A DNA stretch of 64,000 bases from Nevskia soli (GTDB taxonomy: Bacteria; Pseudomonadota; Gammaproteobacteria; Nevskiales; Nevskiaceae): positions 19,151 through 83,150 of the forward strand of contig JAMFRN010000017.1 of the NCBI GenBank assembly GCA_026224805.1. Reading direction: 5' to 3'. The position numbers were made by a program, and so were the translations under genes. This document shows, in pieces, positions 33,900 through 42,136 of this stretch (position 1 is the stretch's first letter; each line of letters opens with the position of its first letter). The notes beneath the pieces were generated by a model. It searched no databases and was not told where the DNA came from. It was given only the letters and a program-made list of their open reading frames with translations.

Positions 33900-33973
33900 G
33901 CGCCAACTGTCAATGCGCGCGCCGGCCAACTGGCCGATAGTAGGAGCCAGAACTCAGGCATCGATGCGGCGCA
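33900..33973. repeat. Copy 2 of diverged ~74-bp direct repeat
   Basis: See 32748-32821; lies about 75 bp upstream of the acylase start codon. Confidence 0.65.
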
Positions 33974-34049
33974 CTGCCCCCGGCAGGCGCGCCGTAAACG
34001 AAAGCCGAACCATCGACGTGACGGGTACATCGGTCCAGGGGACAGCGCC

Positions 34050-37000
34050 ATGCAGCAGACAAGTCAGGATTTTTCCAAACACATTCCGGGCCTTGCCCTG
34101 CGCGGCGGCAGGCTCGCCTTCCTGCTCGGCGCCGGCCTGGCACTGGCCGCCTGCGGCTCCAGCTCGCCGGTTGCCGGGACCAGTTCGAATTCCAGTGGTG
34201 GAGGTGGAGGAGGCGGCGGCTCCAGCGGAGGGCTGAGCGGCAATCTGGGGCCCGGCGACGGCAGCAGCACCTATCTGAACATCGAAGTGCCGGGCAGCAA
34301 CGGCGATTCGGCCGGAGGTGTCGGCCTGCCGGTCGCCGGCACGCCGGCCAGCTACCCCGCCAACTACAACGACCAGGCCACCATGTATGGCGACTTGAGC
34401 TATGCCCAGCAGGGGCTGACGCCGACGCCCTGCACGCCGCCGACCAGCCTGAGCCAGCACGTCGCCTCCTCCAACCTCGGCTGCAACTACTTCAAGCACA
34501 ACGGCCTGAGCCCGGACACCGTGGTGTCCACCGAGACCCTGACCACCACTTATGGGGGCACCGTCACCATCCAGCGCGATGGCTGGGGCGTGCCCTTCAT
34601 CACTGCAGCCAACCGCCAGGACGCCATGTACGGCGTCGGCTATGCCGAAGCCGAGGACCGGCTGTGGATCATGGACGTGCTGCGCAATTTCGGCCGCGGC
34701 CAGCTCAGCAAGTTCCTGGGACCGGCGCCGGAGCTGTTCCAGTACGACGCCGCCCTGGCCGTTACCGCCGGCTACGGCGAGGACGAGCTGACCAATATGG
34801 TGAACACCACCGCGGCGGACTTCGGCGATCTCGGGCCGCTGATCCTGCAGGACGTCGACGCCGATGTGGCCGGCATCAACGGCTATATCACCAGCCTCAC
34901 CGGCGCCAACGCCGCCAAGATCCCCACCGAATACGCCCTGCTCAAGAATGGCGGCTATCCGCCGCCGGCCTTCACCCGCAACGACGTGGTCGCCTCGGTC
35001 ACCTTGCTGCAGTCCATTTTCGCCGTGGGTGGCGGCAGCGAGGTCAGCAACGAGGCCTTCCTGCAGCAGCTCGACTCCAGCGTCACCGCCGGCAACCTCA
35101 ACCTGCCGGTCGCCGCCTGCCAGATGTGGCGCGACCTGCGCCACGCCAACGACCCGCAGGCCACGCGCACCGTCAGCGCCACCTTCACCCAATCCCCCGC
35201 CAGCCTCAACGAGAACTGCCCGCAGACCCTGCCGGCCGGTACCGCGATCTGGGACGTGGGCAGCTACAAGGTGTTCGACGCCTACGACGCCGACGGCACC
35301 AACGAAAACCTGCCGCTGCCGCCGACCACCGCTACCACCAGCGTGGACAGCGCCCGCAAGACCCTGCTGGCGCAGCTGCTGTTCGGCGGCAAGCCCGGCG
35401 ACAGCAAGAGCCTGCGCGCCGCGCTGCAGGCCGGCCTGCACAGCCGCAGCCATGCCGCACCGCTCCAGGCCCAACTACAGGCAAAACTGCGGATGCCTGC
35501 CGGCCAACCGGCCAAGCGGCCGGTGCAGCTGGCGATGGGGCCGCTGGACATGCTGCACAAAGCCCTGGGCGTGTTCGGCGTGCCGCCGAGCATGTCCAAC
35601 TGGATGGCGGTGACCGCCGCCAACACCGTGGACGGCCACCCGATCGGCGTGATGGGGCCGCAGGTGGGCTACTTCCAGCCGCACGCACTGTGGGAATTCG
35701 CGGTGCACTCCACCGGCGGCACGCCGACCGACCTCGACGGCCGCGGCATGACCTTCGGCGCCATCCCCTACATCCTGATCGGACGCGGCGTCGACTATGC
35801 CTGGAGCGCCACTTCCAACGACAGCGACATCGTCGACACGCGCGTCTCGCAGATCTGCAACATGGACGGCTCGGCGCCCTCGCTGACCCTGGTCAACGGC
35901 TTCCCCAGCGCCGACGGCTATCTCTACGACCAGGGCGATGGCAAGGGCGCGCTATGCCGCGCGTTCTACAAGCGCACCGACAGCTGGACCGCAACACCGA
36001 CGGTGGCCTCCATCGCCGGCCTGGGCGGCTCGCTGGCGCCGGCCTCGGTGCACCGCTATGTCCTGCGCACCCACTACGGCCCGGTGTTCGCCACCGCCAC
36101 CGTCAACGGCGCGCCGGTGGTAATCTCGCTGCAGCGCTCCAACTACTACAACGAACTGGGCGGCGCGGCACCATTCTCCCTGACCTCCACGCCCACGGTG
36201 CACGGCGTCAGCAGCTTCCAGCATCTGCTCAACGGCTACAGCGGCACCTTCAACTGGCTGTACGTGGACAAGCAGGACGTCGGCTACAGCGCCACCGGCC
36301 TGCTGCCGGTGCGCAATGCCGGCCAGTCGCCGGAGCTGCCGTCCTGGGGCAATGGCAATTACGAGTGGGCCAGCGACGTCAGCTTCCTGCAGCAGAACCC
36401 TTATTACTTCAGCAACTACGGCGGCGATGTACCCTTCCCCGCCCGGCAGGTGCCGGTCGCGGTCAATGGCGGCCCGCTCGCCGGCGGCTACGACGAGTGG
36501 CAGAACTTCCTCCAGTTCCCCCAGCATCCGCAGGTGGTGAATCCATCGCAGGGCTACATCGTCAGCTGGAACAACTCGCCGGCGGCCGGCTGGTGGGCGG
36601 CGGACAATCGTCCCGGCTGGGGACCGATCCACCGCATCGATACCGAGCCGGTGCGCTTCAACAATTTCCTGGCCACCGGCAAGAAATTCAATTTCGCCAA
36701 TGTCGAGGAAATCGAGGCCGACGCCAGCTATGTCGATCTGCGCGGGCAGGAACTGCTGCCGCTGCTGCTGCAGATCATGCAGCAGGGCACCCTGACCGCC
36801 GACGAAACCACCGCCGCCACCCTGATGCAGAACTGGCTCAACGGCATCGCCTCCGACGGCACCACCCTCAACGGCAGCTCCAATGCCTGGATCAACGGCA
36901 CCCAGGGGCTGGGCGCCTGGCGCCGCACGCGCACCCCGGGTACTGCCGGCGCTACCACCTACGACAACCAGCCGGCCGTGGTGCTGATGGATGCCTGGTA

Positions 37001-37487
37001 TCTGTACCTGATGAACACGGTGACCTCGCAGCTCGCCGCGCTCGACCCTGACATCGACCAGCCCTCGCTCAGCGGCGCCTGCATCAGCAGCATCCTGCTG
37101 TGCCGCCAGGATGCCCCGCGCGCCCAGGGTTCCGCTTACGAGTTCGGCTGGTACGCGGTGATGTACCGGATGCTGCAGATGGCCCTCAATACCCCCGGCC
37201 ATACCAACTACCAGACGCTGAAATGCGCCGGGACCGGTGCCTTGAGCGATTGCCGCAATGCCGTGCTCAGCGCGCTGGACAGCGCCATCAGCCAGCTCGG
37301 CGGCGTCTCCAACATGGCCAAGTGGAACGGCACCCAGCTGCCCAATATGCAGGGCCAGAGCAAGGTGACGGTGGAGACCTACGACGACATCAAGCCCACC
37401 GACTTCAGCGCGCTGCCCGCCGAGCCCCTGCCCTGGGAAAACCGGCCGTCCTACCAGCAGGTGATCGAGATCACCAGCGGGCGTTAG
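34050..37487 (+). CDS. Penicillin acylase family (Ntn-hydrolase, S45) lipoprotein
   Basis: Lipobox LALAACGSSS, Gly/Ser linker; VTIQRDGWGVPFITAANRQDAMYGVGYAEAEDRLWIMD; predicted nucleophile Ser at MSNWMAV. Confidence 0.9.
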   Translation: MQQTSQDFSKHIPGLALRGGRLAFLLGAGLALAACGSSSPVAGTSSNSSGGGGGGGGSSGGLSGNLGPGDGSSTYLNIEVPGSNGDSAGGVGLPVAGTPASYPANYNDQATMYGDLSYAQQGLTPTPCTPPTSLSQHVASSNLGCNYFKHNGLSPDTVVSTETLTTTYGGTVTIQRDGWGVPFITAANRQDAMYGVGYAEAEDRLWIMDVLRNFGRGQLSKFLGPAPELFQYDAALAVTAGYGEDELTNMVNTTAADFGDLGPLILQDVDADVAGINGYITSLTGANAAKIPTEYALLKNGGYPPPAFTRNDVVASVTLLQSIFAVGGGSEVSNEAFLQQLDSSVTAGNLNLPVAACQMWRDLRHANDPQATRTVSATFTQSPASLNENCPQTLPAGTAIWDVGSYKVFDAYDADGTNENLPLPPTTATTSVDSARKTLLAQLLFGGKPGDSKSLRAALQAGLHSRSHAAPLQAQLQAKLRMPAGQPAKRPVQLAMGPLDMLHKALGVFGVPPSMSNWMAVTAANTVDGHPIGVMGPQVGYFQPHALWEFAVHSTGGTPTDLDGRGMTFGAIPYILIGRGVDYAWSATSNDSDIVDTRVSQICNMDGSAPSLTLVNGFPSADGYLYDQGDGKGALCRAFYKRTDSWTATPTVASIAGLGGSLAPASVHRYVLRTHYGPVFATATVNGAPVVISLQRSNYYNELGGAAPFSLTSTPTVHGVSSFQHLLNGYSGTFNWLYVDKQDVGYSATGLLPVRNAGQSPELPSWGNGNYEWASDVSFLQQNPYYFSNYGGDVPFPARQVPVAVNGGPLAGGYDEWQNFLQFPQHPQVVNPSQGYIVSWNNSPAAGWWAADNRPGWGPIHRIDTEPVRFNNFLATGKKFNFANVEEIEADASYVDLRGQELLPLLLQIMQQGTLTADETTAATLMQNWLNGIASDGTTLNGSSNAWINGTQGLGAWRRTRTPGTAGATTYDNQPAVVLMDAWYLYLMNTVTSQLAALDPDIDQPSLSGACISSILLCRQDAPRAQGSAYEFGWYAVMYRMLQMALNTPGHTNYQTLKCAGTGALSDCRNAVLSALDSAISQLGGVSNMAKWNGTQLPNMQGQSKVTVETYDDIKPTDFSALPAEPLPWENRPSYQQVIEITSGR

Positions 37488-37532
37488 AGGCTACCGGGCA
37501 TGCGCTAAGGAAATTCTGAACAATTTCGTCAT

Positions 37533-37612
37533 CGTCACCCCCGCGAAGACGGGGGACCAGTTTTGATTTCCACCCTTCGCAAAACTGGATTCCCGCCTTC
37601 GCGGGAATGACG
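37533..37612. repeat. REPIN-like inverted doublet of REP sequences
   Basis: CGTCACCCCCGCGAAGACGGGGGACCAGTTTTG ... CAAAACTGGATTCCCGCCTTCGCGGGAATGACG; second half is a near reverse complement of the first. Confidence 0.8.
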
Positions 37613-37628
37613 GTTGATCAGAGTTTCC

Positions 37629-38540
37629 CTATGCGTCCGCCGGGCTGCTATCACCTGCCTTGCCCAAGGCCGTCGCCAGAAAGTTGCGCAGGGCCGGCGA
37701 CTCTCCATCGCGCTTCCAGGCAAGCAGGATGTCCGTGCTGGCATCGCTCTGCACCAGCGGCAGAAACACCACGCCCGGCACATGGATCTGCCGCATCGAC
37801 GCCGCCACCAGGGCCACCCCGACCCCGGCTGCAACCAGGCCGATGACGGTGGGCATCTCGTGCACTTCCTGCACTACGCGCGGCGCGAATCCCGCCTTCA
37901 GGCACAGCGCCAGGATCTGGTCGTGCAGCCCGGTGCTGACCGTGCGCGAATAGAGGATGAAGGGCTCCTGCGCCAGCGCCGACAAGGGCAAGCGTTTGCG
38001 CCTGGCCAGCGGATTGTCCGCATGCAGCGCCAGCAGCAGCGGCTCGCGCAGCACCACGCGCGTTTCCAGCAGATTCAGTTTCTCGTGTTGGGTGGGGCGG
38101 AAAAAGCCGACGTCGAGGGTTTCCTCGGCTAGGCGCTCGATCTGCTCGCGCGTGCTCAACTCGCGCAGCTGCAGCTGCACGCCGGGATAGGCCTGGCGGA
38201 AATCGTGCAGCACGCGCGGCATCACCGGGGTAAACGGCAGGGAGCCGGTGAAGCCGATCTCCAGCATGCCGCTCTCGCCGCGCCCGACCCGCTGCACTGC
38301 GGTTTTCGCCGCCTGCGCCTGGCTCAGCACGGCGCGGGCGCGCGGCAGCAGCTCCCGCCCGGCATCGGTCAGGCTGATGCGGTGACCGGCGCGCCCGAAC
38401 AGCGGCACGCCCAGTTCCTGCTCCAGCGTCTGGATCTGCTGCGACAGCGGCGGCTGCGAGATATGCAGGCGGCGCGCGGCGCGGCCGAAGTGCAATTCCT
38501 CGGCGACGGCGATGAAGTAACGCAGGCGGCGCAGGTTCAT
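37629..38540 (-). CDS. LysR-family transcriptional regulator
   Basis: MNLRRLRYFIAVAEELHFGRAARRLHISQPPLSQQIQTLEQELGVPLFGR. Confidence 0.95.
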   Translation of the reverse strand: MNLRRLRYFIAVAEELHFGRAARRLHISQPPLSQQIQTLEQELGVPLFGRAGHRISLTDAGRELLPRARAVLSQAQAAKTAVQRVGRGESGMLEIGFTGSLPFTPVMPRVLHDFRQAYPGVQLQLRELSTREQIERLAEETLDVGFFRPTQHEKLNLLETRVVLREPLLLALHADNPLARRKRLPLSALAQEPFILYSRTVSTGLHDQILALCLKAGFAPRVVQEVHEMPTVIGLVAAGVGVALVAASMRQIHVPGVVFLPLVQSDASTDILLAWKRDGESPALRNFLATALGKAGDSSPADA

Positions 38541-38558
38541 GATATGAATAACATATCA
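38540..38558. promoter_or_regulatory. Candidate LysR binding palindrome
   Basis: TGATATG-aataa-CATATCA perfect 7-bp arms in LysR/MFS divergent intergenic region (T-N11-A type). Confidence 0.6.
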
Positions 38559-38634
38559 AATTCGTCTAAAAATAATATTTGCCGTATCAAACAACCAGGA
38601 CTAAGCTGCGCCACTTCTTGAGCTGGAGCGGTTC

Positions 38635-39828
38635 GTGCGGATCGAGCGTGGCCAGGTTGCGGTGGTGGCGGCGGGGATGTGCGCCTTCTTCAATATGTAC
38701 ATCACCCAGGCACTGCTGCCGGAGCTGCGCCGGGCCTTCGGCGCCGGCGTGGCGCAGGTCAGCCTGACCGTCACCGCCACCACGCTGGGCGTGGCGTTTG
38801 CCGCGCCTTTTGCCGGCAGCCTGGCCGACCGCTTCGGCCGCAAGCGCGTACTGCTGATCGCCCTGGCCCTGCTGACCCTGGCCACCTTCGGCGCCGCCAG
38901 CGCGGATCGCCTGGGCGTACTGCTGGTGTGGCGGGCCCTGCAGGGCATCGTCATCCCCGGCATCTTCGCCAGCGCGGTGGCCTACATCGCCGAGGAATGG
39001 CCGCCGGCCGAGGCGGCAACCATGGCCAGCCTGTATGTGGCCGGAACAGTGCTGGGCAGTTTCTGCGGCCGCTTCATCTCCGGGCTGGTGACGGACGCCT
39101 ACGGCTGGCGCAGCGCCTTCCTGGTAATGGGCCTGATCAACCTCAGCTTCCTGCCGCTGATCGCAGGCCTGCTGCCGCAATCACGGCGCTTCACGCCCAG
39201 CACCTCCCTGCTCGCCTCGCTGTCGGGCGTCAGCCGGCATCTGCGCAACGCGCCGCTGCTGGCGACTTACGGCGTCGGCTTCACCCTGCTGTTTGCCCAG
39301 GTCGGCACTTTCACCTATATCAATTTCTATCTCAGCGAAGCCCCGTTCGGGCTTTCCACCCACGCGCTGTCCTTCATCTTCTTCGTCTTCCTCATCGGCA
39401 TGGCGGTGACGCCGTTCAGCGGCCGCTGGGCGCTGCGCTGGAGCCCGCGCACCGTGGGCCTGGCCGCGTTGGCGACGAGCGCGCTGGGGCTGGCGCTGAC
39501 GCTGAGCCACTGGCTGCCGCAGATCATCCTCGGGCTGGTTCTCAGCTCGGCCGGCATCTTCATCGTGCAGTCCCTGGCGACCGCGACCGTGCCGCGCCTG
39601 GCCCAGGGTGCGCGCTCCGCCGCGGTGGGCCTGTATCTCACCAGCTACTATTTCGGCGGCAGCGTCGGCGCCAGCCTGCCGGCCTCGCTGTGGTCCTTCG
39701 CCGGTTGGCCCGCTTGCGTGGCCTTGGTGCTGGCGGTGCAGCTGTTCGCAGCCCTGCTGATTCACGCCACCTGGGCCGTGCGTCCGGCACGATCCACGGC
39801 GGCACTCACAGCAGTCGGCGAGGCATAG
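38635..39828 (+). CDS. MFS transporter (arabinose-efflux/YnfM-like)
   Basis: 12-TM pattern; GSLADRFGRKRVLLIALAL; GTG start. Confidence 0.9.
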   Translation: MRIERGQVAVVAAGMCAFFNMYITQALLPELRRAFGAGVAQVSLTVTATTLGVAFAAPFAGSLADRFGRKRVLLIALALLTLATFGAASADRLGVLLVWRALQGIVIPGIFASAVAYIAEEWPPAEAATMASLYVAGTVLGSFCGRFISGLVTDAYGWRSAFLVMGLINLSFLPLIAGLLPQSRRFTPSTSLLASLSGVSRHLRNAPLLATYGVGFTLLFAQVGTFTYINFYLSEAPFGLSTHALSFIFFVFLIGMAVTPFSGRWALRWSPRTVGLAALATSALGLALTLSHWLPQIILGLVLSSAGIFIVQSLATATVPRLAQGARSAAVGLYLTSYYFGGSVGASLPASLWSFAGWPACVALVLAVQLFAALLIHATWAVRPARSTAALTAVGEA

Positions 39829-39969
39829 ATCGGCGGCGTCAGACGCAAGCGATTCTCGTTACGTCAATTGCGGCGGATGTCTGCTAGCTTCTCCGCTCCG
39901 GGCGCCGCAAACGATATAAGTTTGGAACCGTTTCCGCGCTCCAGCACATTCCTAACTGGAGGACGCACC

Positions 39970-40302
39970 ATGTCGCACCCCGTTTCTTCCGATCGCCGCC
40001 GCTTCCTCAGCCGCATCGCCCTGGGCGCCGCCGCGCTGCCGCTGCTGCGCCTGGCCCCGGCGCAGGCCGCCGATCTGCCGCACCTGAGTCCGGACGATCC
40101 CACCGCCAAGGCGCTGGGCTTCACCACCGACGCCAGCAAGATCGATCCGAAGAAGGAAACCGCATTCAAGGCCGGCAGCCATTGCGGCAGCTGCGCGCTG
40201 TTCACCGCCCCCGCCAGCGGCGACTGGGGCGCCTGCGGCGCGTTCTCCGGCAAGTCCGTCGACCAGGGCGGCTGGTGCCGCGCCTACGCCGCCAAGGGGT
40301 AG
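39970..40302 (+). CDS. High-potential iron-sulfur protein (HiPIP), Tat exported
   Basis: SSDRRRFLSRIALGAAALPLL Tat signal; HCGSCALFTA...WGACGAFSGKSVDQGGWCRAYAAKG four-Cys pattern. Confidence 0.93.
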   Translation: MSHPVSSDRRRFLSRIALGAAALPLLRLAPAQAADLPHLSPDDPTAKALGFTTDASKIDPKKETAFKAGSHCGSCALFTAPASGDWGACGAFSGKSVDQGGWCRAYAAKG

Positions 40303-40357
40303 CAGGCACTCCGTCCGGGAAGCGCTAATTCATTACTGGGCGGTTCAAGCAAGCAAC

Positions 40358-40395
40358 AAAAAAATAGCCTCGGCTTTTTGGCCGAGGCTATTTTT
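40358..40395. terminator. Bidirectional rho-independent terminator
   Basis: AAAAAATAGCCTCGGCtttttgGCCGAGGCTATTTTT between convergent HiPIP and ald. Confidence 0.92.
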
Positions 40396-40418
40396 CATTG
40401 TCTCCCGCCAATCCGGGA

Positions 40419-41537
40419 TCAGGCCTTCAATGCGTCCTGCGCCGGCTGATAGGCATAACCCAGCGTATCGGCCACGGCCTTGTACGTCACCTTGCCGCGG
40501 CTGACGTTGAGCCCTTCACGCAGGTTGGGATCATCCAGCAGCGCCTTGCGCCAGCCCTTGTCGGCCAGCGCCAGCGCAAACGGCATGGTGGCGTTGGTCA
40601 GGGCGAAGGTCGAGGTGCGCGCCACGCCGCCCGGCATATTGGCCACGCAGTAATGCACCACGCCTTCTTCGACGTAGGTGGGGTTCTGGTGGGTGGTGGC
40701 CCGTGAAGTCTCGAAGCAGCCGCCCTGGTCGATGGCCACGTCGACGATGACCGAACCCGGCTTCATCGTCTTCAGCATGGCCCGCGTCACCAGCTTGGGC
40801 GCGGCTGCGCCCGGCACCAGCACCGCGCCGATCACCAGGTCGGCCTGGCTGACCTCGTTCTCCAGCGAATCGACGCTGGAGTACAGGGTGGTCAGGCGGC
40901 GCTCGAAGATCGTATCGAGCCAGCCGAGGCGCGGCAGCGAGCGATCGAGAATGGTGACGTCGGCACCCAGGCCGACCGCCACGCGCGCAGCGTTGTAACC
41001 GACCACGCCGCCGCCGATCACCACCACCTTGGCCGGCGGCACGCCGGGCACGCCGCCGAGCAGCACGCCGTTGCCGCCCTGGGCCTTCTCCATGGCATGG
41101 GCGCCCGCCTGGATCGACATGCGCCCCGCCACCTCGCTCATCGGCGCCAGCAGCGGCAGGCCGCCGCGGCCGTCGCTGACCGTTTCATAGGCGATGGCAA
41201 TGGCCCCGGATTCGACCAGGCCCTTGGTCTGGTCCGGGTCCGGCGCCAGGTGCAGGTAGGTGAACAGCACCTGCCCCTCGCGCAGCATCTTGCATTCGAC
41301 CGCCTGCGGCTCCTTGACCTTGATCACCATCTCGGCGCGGGCAAACACTTCCGCCGCGTCCGGGACGATTTTCGCGCCCGCCGCTTCATACAGCGCGTCG
41401 CTGATGCCGATGCCCACACCGGCCTGCGTCTGAACAATGATCTGGTGGCCATGGGCGGCCAACTCGCGCACACCGGCCGGCGTAAGGCCGACGCGATATT
41501 CGTGTACCTTGATTTCCTTTGGAACGCCGATCAGCAT
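40419..41537 (-). CDS. ald: Alanine dehydrogenase
   Basis: [65 protein letters not shown]. Confidence 0.96.
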   Translation of the reverse strand: MLIGVPKEIKVHEYRVGLTPAGVRELAAHGHQIIVQTQAGVGIGISDALYEAAGAKIVPDAAEVFARAEMVIKVKEPQAVECKMLREGQVLFTYLHLAPDPDQTKGLVESGAIAIAYETVSDGRGGLPLLAPMSEVAGRMSIQAGAHAMEKAQGGNGVLLGGVPGVPPAKVVVIGGGVVGYNAARVAVGLGADVTILDRSLPRLGWLDTIFERRLTTLYSSVDSLENEVSQADLVIGAVLVPGAAAPKLVTRAMLKTMKPGSVIVDVAIDQGGCFETSRATTHQNPTYVEEGVVHYCVANMPGGVARTSTFALTNATMPFALALADKGWRKALLDDPNLREGLNVSRGKVTYKAVADTLGYAYQPAQDALKA

Positions 41538-41660
41538 TCGGATGTTTCCTTGTGATGGCTGCAATGACCCAGTTTATCGCAGGCCGCAGCGCGCCACAGG
41601 ACCGCCGCCGGGAATTGCCCGGGCGGATATAAGCAATCAATTCAATTTGTTGGAGATTCG

Positions 41661-42008
41661 ATGCAAGGTCGCCTGCGTTATCGACTCGGCTTTCTGCTCG
41701 CCGCCGGCGGCATTGGCTTATGCGGCTATGCCGGTTTGCAGTGGCATGCGCTGCCGCATTACAGCGAAGAGGACCTCAAGACCTCGACCGAACTGAATCT
41801 GCAGATCGACCTGGCCCGGCAGGGCATCCGCGATCAGCCGGGTGCGGAGCAGATGGAGACGCTACGTCAGCGGGAACGGGCCGAAATCGAAGCCGAAATC
41901 AGCGCCGAACGAGACACCGTGCTGCGCTGGTTCGCCGCAGGTCTGGGACTGCTGGTGATTGCGGCTGGCCAGGCGGTGATGCTGCGACTGAGCCCTCCCG
42001 CCGGTTAG
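41661..42008 (+). CDS. Small membrane protein, hypothetical
   Basis: Two hydrophobic segments flanking a charged, Glu-rich region. Confidence 0.6.
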   Translation: MQGRLRYRLGFLLAAGGIGLCGYAGLQWHALPHYSEEDLKTSTELNLQIDLARQGIRDQPGAEQMETLRQRERAEIEAEISAERDTVLRWFAAGLGLLVIAAGQAVMLRLSPPAG

Positions 42009-42136
42009 CTTTCACGTCCGAACCGAATTCGCAAAGCCCAGCGCACTCCATTGAGTGGCACTGGGCATCGCAAGCTGACGCAGATCCGTCGGACCAATTA
42101 ATCCAGCACGCCTGCGACACGCCTAAACCGCTCCAT

